Source of the DNA: Tillus elongatus
Lineage: Eukaryota > Arthropoda > Insecta > Coleoptera > Cleridae
Length of the DNA: 64,000 nucleotides
Assembly: GCA_964006375.1 (NCBI GenBank)
Contig: OZ023269.1
Coordinates: 125,344,223 to 125,408,222, forward strand
Reading direction: 5' to 3'
In this document: positions 1 to 10,300 of the stretch, piece after piece
Numbering within the stretch: position 1 is the stretch's first letter
How the letters are laid out: each line of letters opens with the position of its first letter
Position numbers and translations under genes: made by a program
The notes under the pieces: generated by a model
Told to the model about the DNA's origin: nothing
Database searches by the model: none
Seen by the model: only the letters and a program-made list of their open reading frames with translations

Positions 1-209
1 TGCATTGTCAGCCAATATGGGCTTAAATGTTTTTTTTTAAGATGTGTATTCGAGTTCTTTTATCTTATCTGAAAGTTTGTTCTAGTGTTTTATCCCAAAG
101 TAGTTAAAAGCGTCTTTTGTCTTAGACAGGCGAGTATAATCTATGCTAAGCAAGTTGTTCTTCCTTGTTAGTTAATTATGGATTTCAGTCGGTTTCGTGT
201 AGTGCGATT
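1..209. other. AT-rich flank, no feature seen
   Basis: I see no coding potential or recognisable repeat here. It lies on the 3' side of the minus-strand transposase tail that follows, so a terminal repeat of that element could be present, but I could not find one. Confidence 0.5.
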
Positions 210-635
210 TCACTTTTTTTTTACATGTAAAAGGCACTGCAAAATATAAACACACGGTAACGTTAGGATCGTTTGTCTATTAAAAGCACAGTGACAGTCA
301 TCCCTATAGGCAAGATCTCCAATAACCTGAACTGCCCTGCGCTGAGCTCCGAAGACCCCATCCAGTGCATATCTTTGGATTACCAATATTTGACATTTTA
401 AAATACTTATATAAGTGCTTAATGTCTTTTCTGCGTCACGCTTTGACACTCTTTCTAAACGTTCCTCGCAACTCTCCTCTTTTTCTTCTATTTCCAAAGA
501 GGGAGAAGAGCACGCAGAAACAATGTCATCGCCAGTAAGCTCATCTGACACTAATAATTCATCGTCAATTCGCACAAAATCGTCAAAAGTTGGCTGCTGG
601 TCATTTTCGATGCTACTATGCAATAGCCTGTATAA
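210..635 (-). pseudogene. C-terminal fragment of a Tigger/pogo-type transposase
   Basis: The minus-strand reading frame carries the acidic tail typical of Tigger/jerky (DDE_1, CENP-B-like) transposases: an FDDFVRIDDELLVSDELTGDDIV stretch (written here across two motifs, FDDFVRIDDELL and DELTGDDIV), followed by acidic residues and a helical RDAEKTLSTYISILKCQ segment that aligns with the C-terminal helix of that family. A stop codon lies just upstream at about 636-638, so the DNA-binding and catalytic domains are absent. The family normally has about 450-550 residues, so this is roughly the last quarter. No methionine start is available in the frame (the first usable codon is TTG). It is therefore a dead fragment. 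The family call rests on the tail pattern alone. Confidence 0.55.
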
Positions 636-719
636 TTACTTGTAAGGCTATTAAGCTAAACAGTCCCAGTTATAGAAGTAAACATGGAATAAAACTCAAA
701 AACGAAATCTCAGACAAAA

Positions 720-840
720 AGGTTTAATTGTTCCCAGTAATAGGGATATTTCGATGCAAAAGTGTCGAGATCTTATCGTAAATATCAGTAGTCAAAGTTT
801 CTCGCCTATCCAGATCTCACTTAACTAGATTTGACTGTAT
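720..840 (-). repeat. Possible Tigger-type terminal repeat
   Basis: Reading leftwards from about 838 the minus strand starts CAGTCAAATCTAGTTAAG, preceded by TA. This resembles pogo/Tigger ends (CAGTC then a T/A-rich CTNGTTA motif next to a TA target). It sits on the correct side to be the 5' end of the transposase fragment at 210-635, which would imply a large internal deletion. I did not find the partner repeat. Confidence 0.3.
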
Positions 841-934
841 TACTGACATTTTACTTGAACAAGTAGAGATATTTACATACCTTGTGAGTATTATTACGGT
901 TGATGATAAATGTAGCAAAGATATAAAAAGTCTA

Positions 935-1282
935 GACGCAGCAAGTGCGTTATGGTAGTGATTTTTTATTAAATGCTTCAAATTTGGATAACTCAGTTTT
1001 CTATAAACATAGAAAGTTTAATTTTGGCATGTAGTAAGGTCTTTCCTAGGGAAAGAGATTCACCAAATTTCATTAAAATAACTTTGTAATTTTTGGAGAA
1101 AAAAATTTTTTTGAAAGAAAATTTAAAATTTGAATAACTCAATTTTCTATAAACTTAGAAAGTTGAATTTTGGTACTTAGTAAGGTCTCTTCCAAGGCAA
1201 CATATATAGTAAATTTAATTAAAACAGCTTTGTTATTTTCGGGGAAAAAATTTTCTTTGAAAGAAAACTCAAAATTTTCCCG

Positions 1283-1358
<76 letters not shown>

Positions 1359-1492
1359 ATATAAAAATTGAAACTGACCCCGGATATGGGTTCTAAGGGT
1401 TCTAGTTCGTGCTCATTTGAAAAAATTTTTGCAAAGTCTCACCATCGATACCCCTCTATTAGTGAATTTTTTATAATAAAAATTCACTAAAA
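935..1492 (-). mobile_element. Helentron-like (HINE) element, complete, with (TA)n at 1286-1355
   Basis: The hairpin end GACGCAGCAAGTGCGT lies at 935 and the opposite end, TTAGTGAATTTTTTATAATA and its pairing AAATTCACTAAAA, at about 1458-1492, so the element reads on the minus strand. Between them are the family signatures: a Helentron interior beginning with aaatttggataactcaatttt-like sequence, the (TA)n tract, and GAAACTGACCCCGGATATGG at about 1369-1388. It abuts the next copy head to tail at 1497. Confidence 0.6.
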
Positions 1493-2079
1493 GTCTACAC
1501 GCAGCAAGTGCGTTATGGTAGTGAATTTTCATAAAAATATTTTTAATGGCAGATGTGTCTTTTTTTAATGAAAGCAAGCATCAAATTTGGCTAAATATTT
1601 TTTACACAAAATTCTGCTAAAAGCATACATAAAATTCAAATTATATACCTAATCTGTAATGAAAATTAAAAATAAAATTATTTGTTTGCATGAAAATCCA
1701 TTAAAACCTTATTTTCGACGAATTTCATTTAAAAAATGTTCCATCAATTGGATAATTTTTCATACAAACATTCTTAAATGTTTCTTTAAAGAAAATTAAT
1801 TAAATTCATTTATAGAAAATTCGCTATTTAAAGAACATTTTGTACAAGAAAATTAACTAATAGAAATAAATTAAATACATTAAAAAATATTCAAAATCTG
1901 ATTTAAATACAGAACTAGAAACTTTTCTGTGGCTTTACAGAGAAAATTCTTTTGCCTGTGGATGCTGTAAACATTGAATCCGGTTGAAGAGAAGAAAACC
2001 ACCTCTTCCCATATCACAAATTTCTACGTCTTTGTTAATTGTGGCATGGTTTTATCAACTAAGGGCAATAACAGCTACT

Positions 2080-2439
2080 GTGTGTGTGTTTTGTTTCTTT
2101 AACGTCGGCCTATTTCCGCGACTATGGCCAATCACCGACGCCAGGGAGGAGTTTTACCTCACTATCCTGGAAATTTTGCCGAACCCCTGTCTTTCTGTAA
2201 GGAGGGTAGGGATCTTTAACGTGACCAACATCGCATGGACACGGGACCGACGGATTTACGCCCCCTCCGAAGGGCGGAACGTGCAGACATTGAACTTGCT
2301 CAAATACAATGCCAGAACCTCGGTTGATGTTAATTTTACAGTTTGTACTGAAAAAGTGAAAGGAATACCCCGGGATCGAACCCAGTACCCTTCGGTTCAG
2401 GTGCACACGTTCTTACCCCTGAACCACCGAGGTTCTTTT
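2080..2439 (-). repeat. tRNA-derived SINE with 14-bp target duplication
   Basis: The minus strand begins at about 2437 with a tRNA-like head: A-box TGGTTCAGGGG (2417-2427) and B-box GGTTCGATCCC (2372-2382). A conserved body follows, including CGTTAAAGATCCC near 2210-2222, and a CA-rich tail near 2080. It is bounded by direct repeats CAATAACAGCTACT at 2066-2079 and 2440-2453. The paralogous sequence near 19968-19990 lacks the SINE and carries a single copy of the target, which gives the empty site. About 360 bp is a normal SINE length. It is a pol III-transcribed retroposon type, not a working tRNA. Confidence 0.8.
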
Positions 2440-2589
2440 CAATAACAGCTACTATGAAACTTGAATTAAAAGTGCTTATCTTTCATTTTCAACAAAATCT
2501 GCTAAAAATATATTGGAATTACACAATCTGATCAGATAACGTTAAAGTGGAATCAAAGACGAAAACAATTTTAAAAAAAGTTAAAAGAG

Positions 2590-2665
2590 AAATTCAGCCA
2601 ACGGTGAAATTTGAATCCGCATCTCTTCGTTGATCAGACAAGGATACTAACCATTATGTAAGAAA
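2590..2665 (-). repeat. tRNA-like module inside the long Helentron-like repeat
   Basis: On the minus strand a D-arm-like ATAATGGTTAGTATCC is followed by a B-box-like GGATTCAAATTTC. The same module occurs at 20140-20225 (minus) and 32265-32345 (plus), always in the same place within the long variant. It is too degenerate to be a functional tRNA. Confidence 0.45.
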
Positions 2666-2723
2666 CTCAATGGGGCCTTTTATGTAACTATTAATCTTAA
2701 AAACAGCCTTAACACCACAAACC

Positions 2724-2827
<104 letters not shown>

Positions 2828-3022
2828 ATGGTATATTCTCGTCTGTCCCACAACATAGTGGTCTGGGGTCAGGCAACAGATATACATAGAGTCTTCGTTA
2901 TTCATTAGCGGATTTTGAGAGCAATATTTTATCTTCCATACGGCCAGTCATGTCGTGATATTTTAAAAAAGAATGGCATTCTGACTGTGACATCTATATA
3001 TTTGCTACGTTTACTAAATACA

Positions 3023-3229
3023 TGCGTCTCCGTGGCCGTGCGGTAAAGTCGATGCCTTTCCAATACGGACTCGGGGGTCGACGGTTCGAGACTCACCGGC
3101 GGCGGATGATTTTTCAAATCACTGTCGTCGTTGAGATCGAGCTCAAGGTGGAGGGTAGGATAGTTTAGATGAGCAAAAAGGGTCAGCAATGGCCTAATTG
3201 CCAGTAAGCATCTTACCTTTACCTTTTTA
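3023..3229 (+). repeat. Second tRNA-derived SINE family, inserted in the LINE
   Basis: The head has A-box-like TGGCCGTGCGG and B-box-like GGTTCGAGACTC with a long variable-arm-like spacing, which recalls a class II (Ser/Leu) tRNA. The tail ends in a TTACCTTTACCTTTTT-type repeat near 3213-3229. It interrupts the LINE frame between LLRLLNT and TNRDSY. I could not define a convincing target duplication. Confidence 0.6.
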
Positions 3230-3601
3230 ACATATAACCATACAAACAGAGACTCGTATATAAAAAATTATAATGTGCATCCCTATCACACCAGAAGAGA
3301 AGGGACGTTTCACTTAAAACTTCCTAGGCATGAATTTTACAAGAAGTCACCAGTTTACTCTGGCTGTTATCTTTATAACAGATTACCAGAGAATCTTAAA
3401 GGAGACTCGTTAGATTGGTTTATAAAAAGTTTGAAGAGCTATCTACTGAAACATTGTTTGTATAGCATCGGTGAATTTTTATCCATGACAAACGGCAAAT
3501 AATTTTAATCTGTATTTATGTGATGTTTCTTTCTGGCGATGTGTTTTGTTTTTCACAATTATTTTACACTTGTATATATTATGCATATATGTGTGGCTAT
3601 T

Positions 3602-4702
<1,101 letters not shown>

Positions 4703-5012
4703 GCTTTTTTAAGCTCTTATTTAATTGTATTTTAGATTTTTTAGAGTATATCTCTAAGATATTTCGATTAGTTCATTTTATAATTATATGAACCGGAACT
4801 TTATAAATTGGATTTTAGAGTGTTTTAGGTTTATAGAAAGATTGTTGTTAGATGTTTGAAAATTTTGGACATTATAAGACTGTGGTTTTTTATTTTTGTA
4901 GACGGAGATGTGTTGTCTGTGATATCTGCGTTTTTTTTCTCATATTCTTGTATTTTTATCTAATCCTGACATGTCTTATCTACTGGATTTTGTAGCAAAA
5001 AGACCAATAAAG

Positions 5013-5176
<164 letters not shown>

Positions 5177-5214
5177 ACCACGTATCGCTTTTGGCAAACT
5201 GCAATAAAGAAAGG

Positions 5215-5838
5215 TAGATAACCGGTAATGGTCTTAAGTTATTTATTTGTAATATGTAAGGTTTTTAGAGGCAGATTTTGCAGTTATTTTAACGAATGCG
5301 AAGAGTAGCATTAATCTAGAACATTCTAATAACACATTTTATGCAATATTCTCCATTCTTAACTGCAATAATTACACTAATTTTCATGTTTCAAATCTCC
5401 AGTTTGACATTTACAGGAAAAACAATTATAAAATTCTTAAAGTAATCTTTCTGGTACTTCTTGAACATTTTGCGCCATGAAAAGATAAACGTTGTCTGTA
5501 ATATTTAATAGATTTCGTTTAACACATACAATATTTTGGTATTGCGTCTTCTCTGACTTTTAGTCACGCTTAAATTTTGCTTCATCAAGTGCCTATAATT
5601 TTTTCCCTTTAACATAGAGACCTAAATTCTGGTGCAGCGTTTGACTTTTACAATATAAGCCAGCTTGCCAAATCTGGTTGCCATAGCTTTGTTACTTCCG
5701 GAGATATTATTTTTTCCAGAAGAAAACCTAAAATTTTCCCGGAAAAACTGGTCAGATTTTCCCGGCTAACGAACTTATCCAAGCCACTTGAAAAAAGAAT
5801 TTACTCAGCATATAAAAATTGAAACTGACCCCGGATAT
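5215..5838 (-). mobile_element. Partial long Helentron-like repeat
   Basis: The sequence matches the interior of the long variant (20230-20690 in the same orientation; 31750-32250 in reverse), including a GATAAACGTTGTCTGTAATA marker and TTCCCGGAAAAACTGGTC near 5736. It runs to GAAACTGACCCCGGATATG at about 5820-5838, where a GC-rich palindrome takes over. Confidence 0.5.
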
Positions 5839-6150
5839 GCCCCCATTCGCCCCAGGTCCCAACTTTCTCGAGGGCTACGCTCAGGAAATTTGTTTTGTGT
5901 TTTATGCAACGAGGGTGGTCGTATGCATGCGAGAGGGGGAAGGAACATCCCCGCGCCACCCCCACCCCCATTCGCCGCAAGAGCGGTGCGGTGTAGGGGG
6001 TGTAGGGGAGGGGGGGGGGGTTACCGTGAGATTTTTCCTTCCCTCTCGCGTGCATACAACCCCCCTCGCTGTATAAAGCACAAGAAAATTTTCTTGTTCA
6101 TACACCTCAAGGAAGTTACGGGATCTTGGGGAAATAGGGGTGTTGTGCGG
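5838..6150. repeat. GC-rich imperfect palindrome of about 310 bp
   Basis: The left arm, with CGAGGGTGGTCGTATGCATG near 5911, is matched in reverse by GTGCATACAACCCCCCTCGC near 6050-6069. Homology continues outward on both sides (AACTTTCTCGAGG on the left, CCTCAAGGAAGTTACGG reversed on the right) and inward through C-runs opposite G-runs, with a centre near 5990. GC content is far above the surroundings. A third partial copy of one arm lies at 6252-6320. Confidence 0.75.
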
Positions 6151-6251
6151 GGTAGGCAGGGTTTAAGGGGGATATGGCTTCAAGATGTGAAAAAGACAGC
6201 TCGCAAGTCGTCTTCTTTGCATTCTCTGCTCATATTTCGTTTTTCACTCCT

Positions 6252-6320
6252 GATCCCGTAGCTTCCTTGGGGAGTGTGAACAAGAAATTTTTCTTGTGGT
6301 TTGTGCATCCAGGGGGGTCC
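6252..6320. repeat. Third copy of the GC-palindrome arm
   Basis: GATCCCGTAGCTTCCTTGG, then GTGTGAACAAGAAATTTTTC and GGGGGG, follows the same order as the reverse complement of 6060-6130. Confidence 0.6.
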
Positions 6321-6399
6321 TAGGCATGTTTCTGAAAACATTTTTTTGAAAAGCGTTCGTGAGATAATCTGCAAATTCACCGAAAAAAATAAAGAAAGA

Positions 6400-6660
6400 T
6401 GCTTGCTGAAAGAAATTAAAAGGAGAAAACCAAAATATATTGGACATATTCAGACAATTACAAACTTTCTGATAAGATTCTTTAAAGGACATATAGGTTC
6501 TTGGAAAAGAGGGAAGAGGTAGACCAAGGGGAAAACTTCTGAAAAATCTGGCACAACTGATAAAGTGTGAAAGTTACAATGAAATGAAGACTGGTGATAG
6601 AGAATCATAATTGCTATGACAGGGCGACATTGCCTGAGATTGTGATGATGAGATATTAGA
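6400..6660 (+). pseudogene. C-terminal remnant of a LINE endonuclease/reverse transcriptase
   Basis: One frame reads CLLKEIKRRKPKYIGHIQTI. After a frame change it reads GRGRPRGKLLKNLAQLIKC. This is the familiar C-terminal pattern 'RRKPKYIGHI ... GKRGRGRPR..WLKN' of a widespread endonuclease-reverse transcriptase group in insects. Frameshifts and stops interrupt it and no catalytic region is present. Confidence 0.6.
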
Positions 6661-6744
6661 GTTATTTTTTGCTTGGTCACGGGGCTTAAACATAGATATC
6701 TATTTTTTAAATGTTCAACAAAATATTTTTGAGGGCGAACATTT

Positions 6745-6785
6745 TAATGAAAATTCGCTACCAAAACGCTCTTACTGAGACAGGA
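6745..6785 (+). repeat. Degenerate Helentron-like right end
   Basis: ATGAAAATTCGCTACCAAAA followed by CGCTCTTACTGAGACAGG matches the family right end, with a damaged hairpin. Confidence 0.45.
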
Positions 6786-7019
6786 TATTTTATTTACAAG
6801 TCATATAGGTATTTATATTTTTATACATTTGTTGGTTCTGTTTAATTTTTATCACTTTATCTCCCGGAAGGAATTTTTTCAGGGTTTCTCTTCTGATATT
6901 TTATAAAATTATTAAATTATTTAAAATGTCTTCAGAATTAGGTTAATATTTTATTTATTTATTTATTGTACTCCAAATATTAGAGGGAAATTTAGTTTTA
7001 ATAATATAGGTTAGATGGG

Positions 7020-7271
7020 CAAAGTTAATTTGGCGGTATCTGCCGGGTATGAGACCCCCCACTACTCTTCCCACTACCACGATCATGTATCTTATCGATC
7101 GCAGTGCCTTAGTAATAAAACTGCTGCTCAGCTGTTTCTTGTTTAGTTGCAGTGTAGCTGCCAGTGCGAGTGTATTTAGATCTAGTTGGCGCGATATTCG
7201 AATGCATCAGTGAATCGTGTGTGTTTGTATATTAGTACAAGGACCTTAAAGGATTATTATTATTATACAAA
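7020..7271 (+). promoter_or_regulatory. Putative cdc25 promoter and 5'UTR, with E2F-like sites
   Basis: This sequence precedes the first coding exon of the Cdc25 gene. It holds TTTGGCGG near 7029 and TTGGCGCGATA near 7178, both close to the E2F consensus TTTSSCGC. A TATCGATC near 7093 is one base from the DRE motif TATCGATA. A perfect TTTGGCGC occurs in intron 1 at 7435-7442. E2F control of cell-cycle genes is well established; use of these particular sites is inference. The transcription start was not resolved. Confidence 0.35.
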
Positions 7272-7330
7272 ATGTGGGATTCTATGTCTGTTGACTCCTG
7301 TGATAACTGTAATAATTGCACTTCTTCAAG
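7272..7330 (+). CDS. cdc25 coding exon 1 (19 codons plus 2 nt)
   Basis: It encodes MWDSMSVDSCDNCNNCTSS and ends at CTTCAAG|GTGAGT. Joined to the acceptor at 10656 it completes an AGA codon before the ATG that opens exon 2. An alternative is that translation starts at 10658, leaving this exon untranslated; the open frame and a strong donor favour the longer protein. Confidence 0.6.
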
Positions 7331-10300
7331 GTGAGTTTGTCTTGTTTTTTATTTTGTTTCATACTAATCAAGTTGGTCGGTTTTTCGTTCGCGGCTAGAT
7401 GAGAGATTAACATAGGATCAGGATCATGTTTTATTTTGGCGCGAGTAGGGTGTTACATTGGGGTGCATTACATTTAGATCACTGCTGCTTTATTTTAATT
7501 TACTGGTTATTTAGTTAAGATCTTTACATATTACTTCTTATTTAAATTTTTCAAAAATTTAGACTATTTTTGTGTAAATTATTAGATACTCTTACATTTC
7601 GTAAAACTTGTATTACTAAATAAACTATGAGATTAAATTTAGATATTAGGAAAGTGACTGAACCTTTAAACCGGATGTACCCCAGCATTCTAGATTAGGG
7701 ATAATTTTAATACAGTTCTAAAATTTCAGTGAAACTATTATAAATTTGAGTAAATAAAATAAAGCAGTCTAATTTACATCGTTGCAACTTCTACAACGGA
7801 TGATATGACATCAGAGACATCCTGATAGAAGCTTTGCTGGATCTTTTCTATTTAGGCTAACATTTTTCTGATTTTATAAAATAGTGATTAAGGAAAACTC
7901 GATTATAACTTATTCAATATACAATACATAGTGTACACAAATTTTCAATCTTTAAAAATAGTTTTATTCATAAAATATAAACATTACTCTTAGGTATAGA
8001 TATTTAAGTAAACCCCCAATATTCATTCCTAATGTCCTGGTGAAGTCACAGTTTATTTTTAGCTGAAAAGTAAATACGGGATTAATGCTTTTCATTTGAG
8101 TATTATTTTACACTTTATGAGTTACACGTTTGTTTTGGTTCGCATAGTTTACAAACCTACTGGGTTTATATTCGCTGTTAGTTTACTGATTTAAATATTT
8201 GAATCCGTGTTATATTACAATACATTTTTCCCGGATAAAATACATTCATTACAAGTTCGAGAACTTAATAAGCGTCGAATTTCTGTATTAGTTAGTTCTG
8301 TTCCTAATTATCCAGAATGAAAATTGACCGAATTTTCCTAGAAAAAATTCACTCATTACAAGATCGCAAATATAATGAGCTTGTAATTTCCACATTAGTT
8401 CTGTTCCTAATTGTCCAGAAGAAAAGTTGATCGAATTTTCGTAGAAAAACTTCACTGATTACAAGATCGCGAATGTAATAAGCTTCGAATTTCCGTGTTA
8501 GTTCTCATTTTAATTGTCCTTCACCTTGTTTTACTTTTTAATCTTTTATATGACATACCTATGAAGGAACCGTTAATTACTATGTAGTTTCAGTTTCGTT
8601 ATTTATTCACTGGAATACATTTTGAATCTATATTTTATGAGTTAAAGTGCAACAAATATAAACACTTTAAAATGTTTCTGTTGCCATTTAAGTCACTACT
8701 TTCACTTTTTTTGCGTACGTTAAATAAACTATTTTTGAAAGTAAATTAAACAAGACTTGATTTATATCTGCCTAGGTATTACAGTTATTGCCGAATTGCC
8801 TATCATCATTTATTTCAGGGAGATTTACAGCTCAAATTTGTTAAAACTCGAAGAGATAATTAACAACAATTGTAGAGTTTGTATGAAAATATTCAAGTAT
8901 TTCTTTGTAGGTAAGGTTAGGTTTTAATTTAACAGAAGTAGATTATATTATGACTGACTTTAAATTCACTTTGGTTCAGTCCCCAATTTGTTTTTACTTA
9001 ATTAGACTGGTTGAGACTAATAACGTCCTCTTGTGGATTAACGTGTTTTCAAAATATCAACAACGTCGGTATATACAATTTTTTACCCCTAAGTACACTT
9101 TGGAGAACCCAGTTCACCCCAACACGTTTTTAAGACCTGACGACCGTTTGGCTAACAAGTTACAATGTTAAATCTAAGCAAATATAGAGATTGTATCCAG
9201 TCCCTTATTAGATTACCACTGCCCTTGGTTACGCTAACTTACTTAGCAAAACGATCGCCAGGTCTTTAAAATGTGTCTAGGTGGATCGAATCTTCACTTA
9301 ATGTTTCTACCCCCAGCTGGATAAAATCACAACATACCCTTCTTTGGTGTTTCTTCATTTTCTAAATACAAACGGCACTCTTCTTTATAGATTTATCTTT
9401 CTATCGGTGCGCCTTGTCCTTCTCATTTCCTCCACGTCCATATTTTGAAAGGTTCAATTCTTCTCATATGCTGCTTATTCAAAATCCAGCTTCCCGCCTC
9501 ATATATTATAATATTCCATACGTATGACTTGATGGACCTCTTCCACTGGTCGAAGTTAGAATGCTCATCAGTGAGAAGAGTCACTTTCTTAGCGAAACGA
9601 ATGTAAGGTCTTAAAAATGTGTCAAGGTGAATTGAATCTGCACTTAGCGTTTTTACCCCCAGCCGGATAAAATCAAAACATACCTTCTTTGGTGTTTCGT
9701 CATTTTCTAAATACAAACGGCACTCTCATTTATAAATTTATCTTTCTATGGGTGCACATTGTCTTTCTCATTTTCTCCACGTCCACATTTTGAAATGTTC
9801 TAGCCTCTTCATGTCCCGCTTATTCAAAATCCAGCTTTCAGCCTCATATATTATAACATTCCATACGTATGACTTGATGAACCCCTTCCTCCGGTACAAG
9901 TTATAATGCTCATTAGTGAGAATAGTATTGAATGCCTACTTTGCCATAGTGATCCTCCTTTTCAGTTATTTGCTACATGTACCATCAGTAATGAGGCTGA
10001 CAAGATACGTGAACTACTTGCCTAAATTGTGGATCGTTCAGTTTAATATTCGTAAACCTTAATTAGCACTTCAAAAACTTTTCGTTAATTTACCCATTTT
10101 TCTTATGAAAATTCGCTAAAACACATTTACAAAAACAAACTTAACATAGTTTTGTAGGTCCTTAAATTAAATTAATTTTCAGTGACAACCACAGATTGGT
10201 TTAACACCTATTTTTTATTTATATTTCTAACATAATTATATTATACTGTATTTTGTGTCGGTCTATTTCCGCGACTATGGCCATTCACGGACACCAGGAG

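Larger units (their letters stand above)
1497..2700 (-). mobile_element. Long Helentron-like variant, right half, interrupted by a SINE
   Basis: It starts with the hairpin end ACGCAGCAAGTGCGT at about 1499. Its interior is shared with 18903-20230 and, in reverse, with 32200-33614 (for example tracts near 1690-1740 and 1921-2075), which marks it as the long form of the family. A tRNA-like module lies near 2590-2665. The left end (LE) is not seen, so the copy is probably truncated before the (TA)n tract at 2729. A SINE at 2080-2439 splits it. Confidence 0.5.

Noticed and set aside
935..1540. Terminal inverted repeats of a cut-and-paste MITE
   Set aside because: The arms are asymmetric: the left arm is terminal, the right arm is subterminal and followed by a hairpin, and no constant target duplication was seen.
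2362..2435. Possible functional tRNA gene
   Set aside because: A- and B-boxes are present but the sequence is the head of a SINE with a body, tail and target duplication; the cloverleaf stems do not pair well.
5788..6261. Gly/Arg/Pro-rich open frames on both strands
   Set aside because: They are produced by the GC-rich palindrome, which lacks stop codons by composition.
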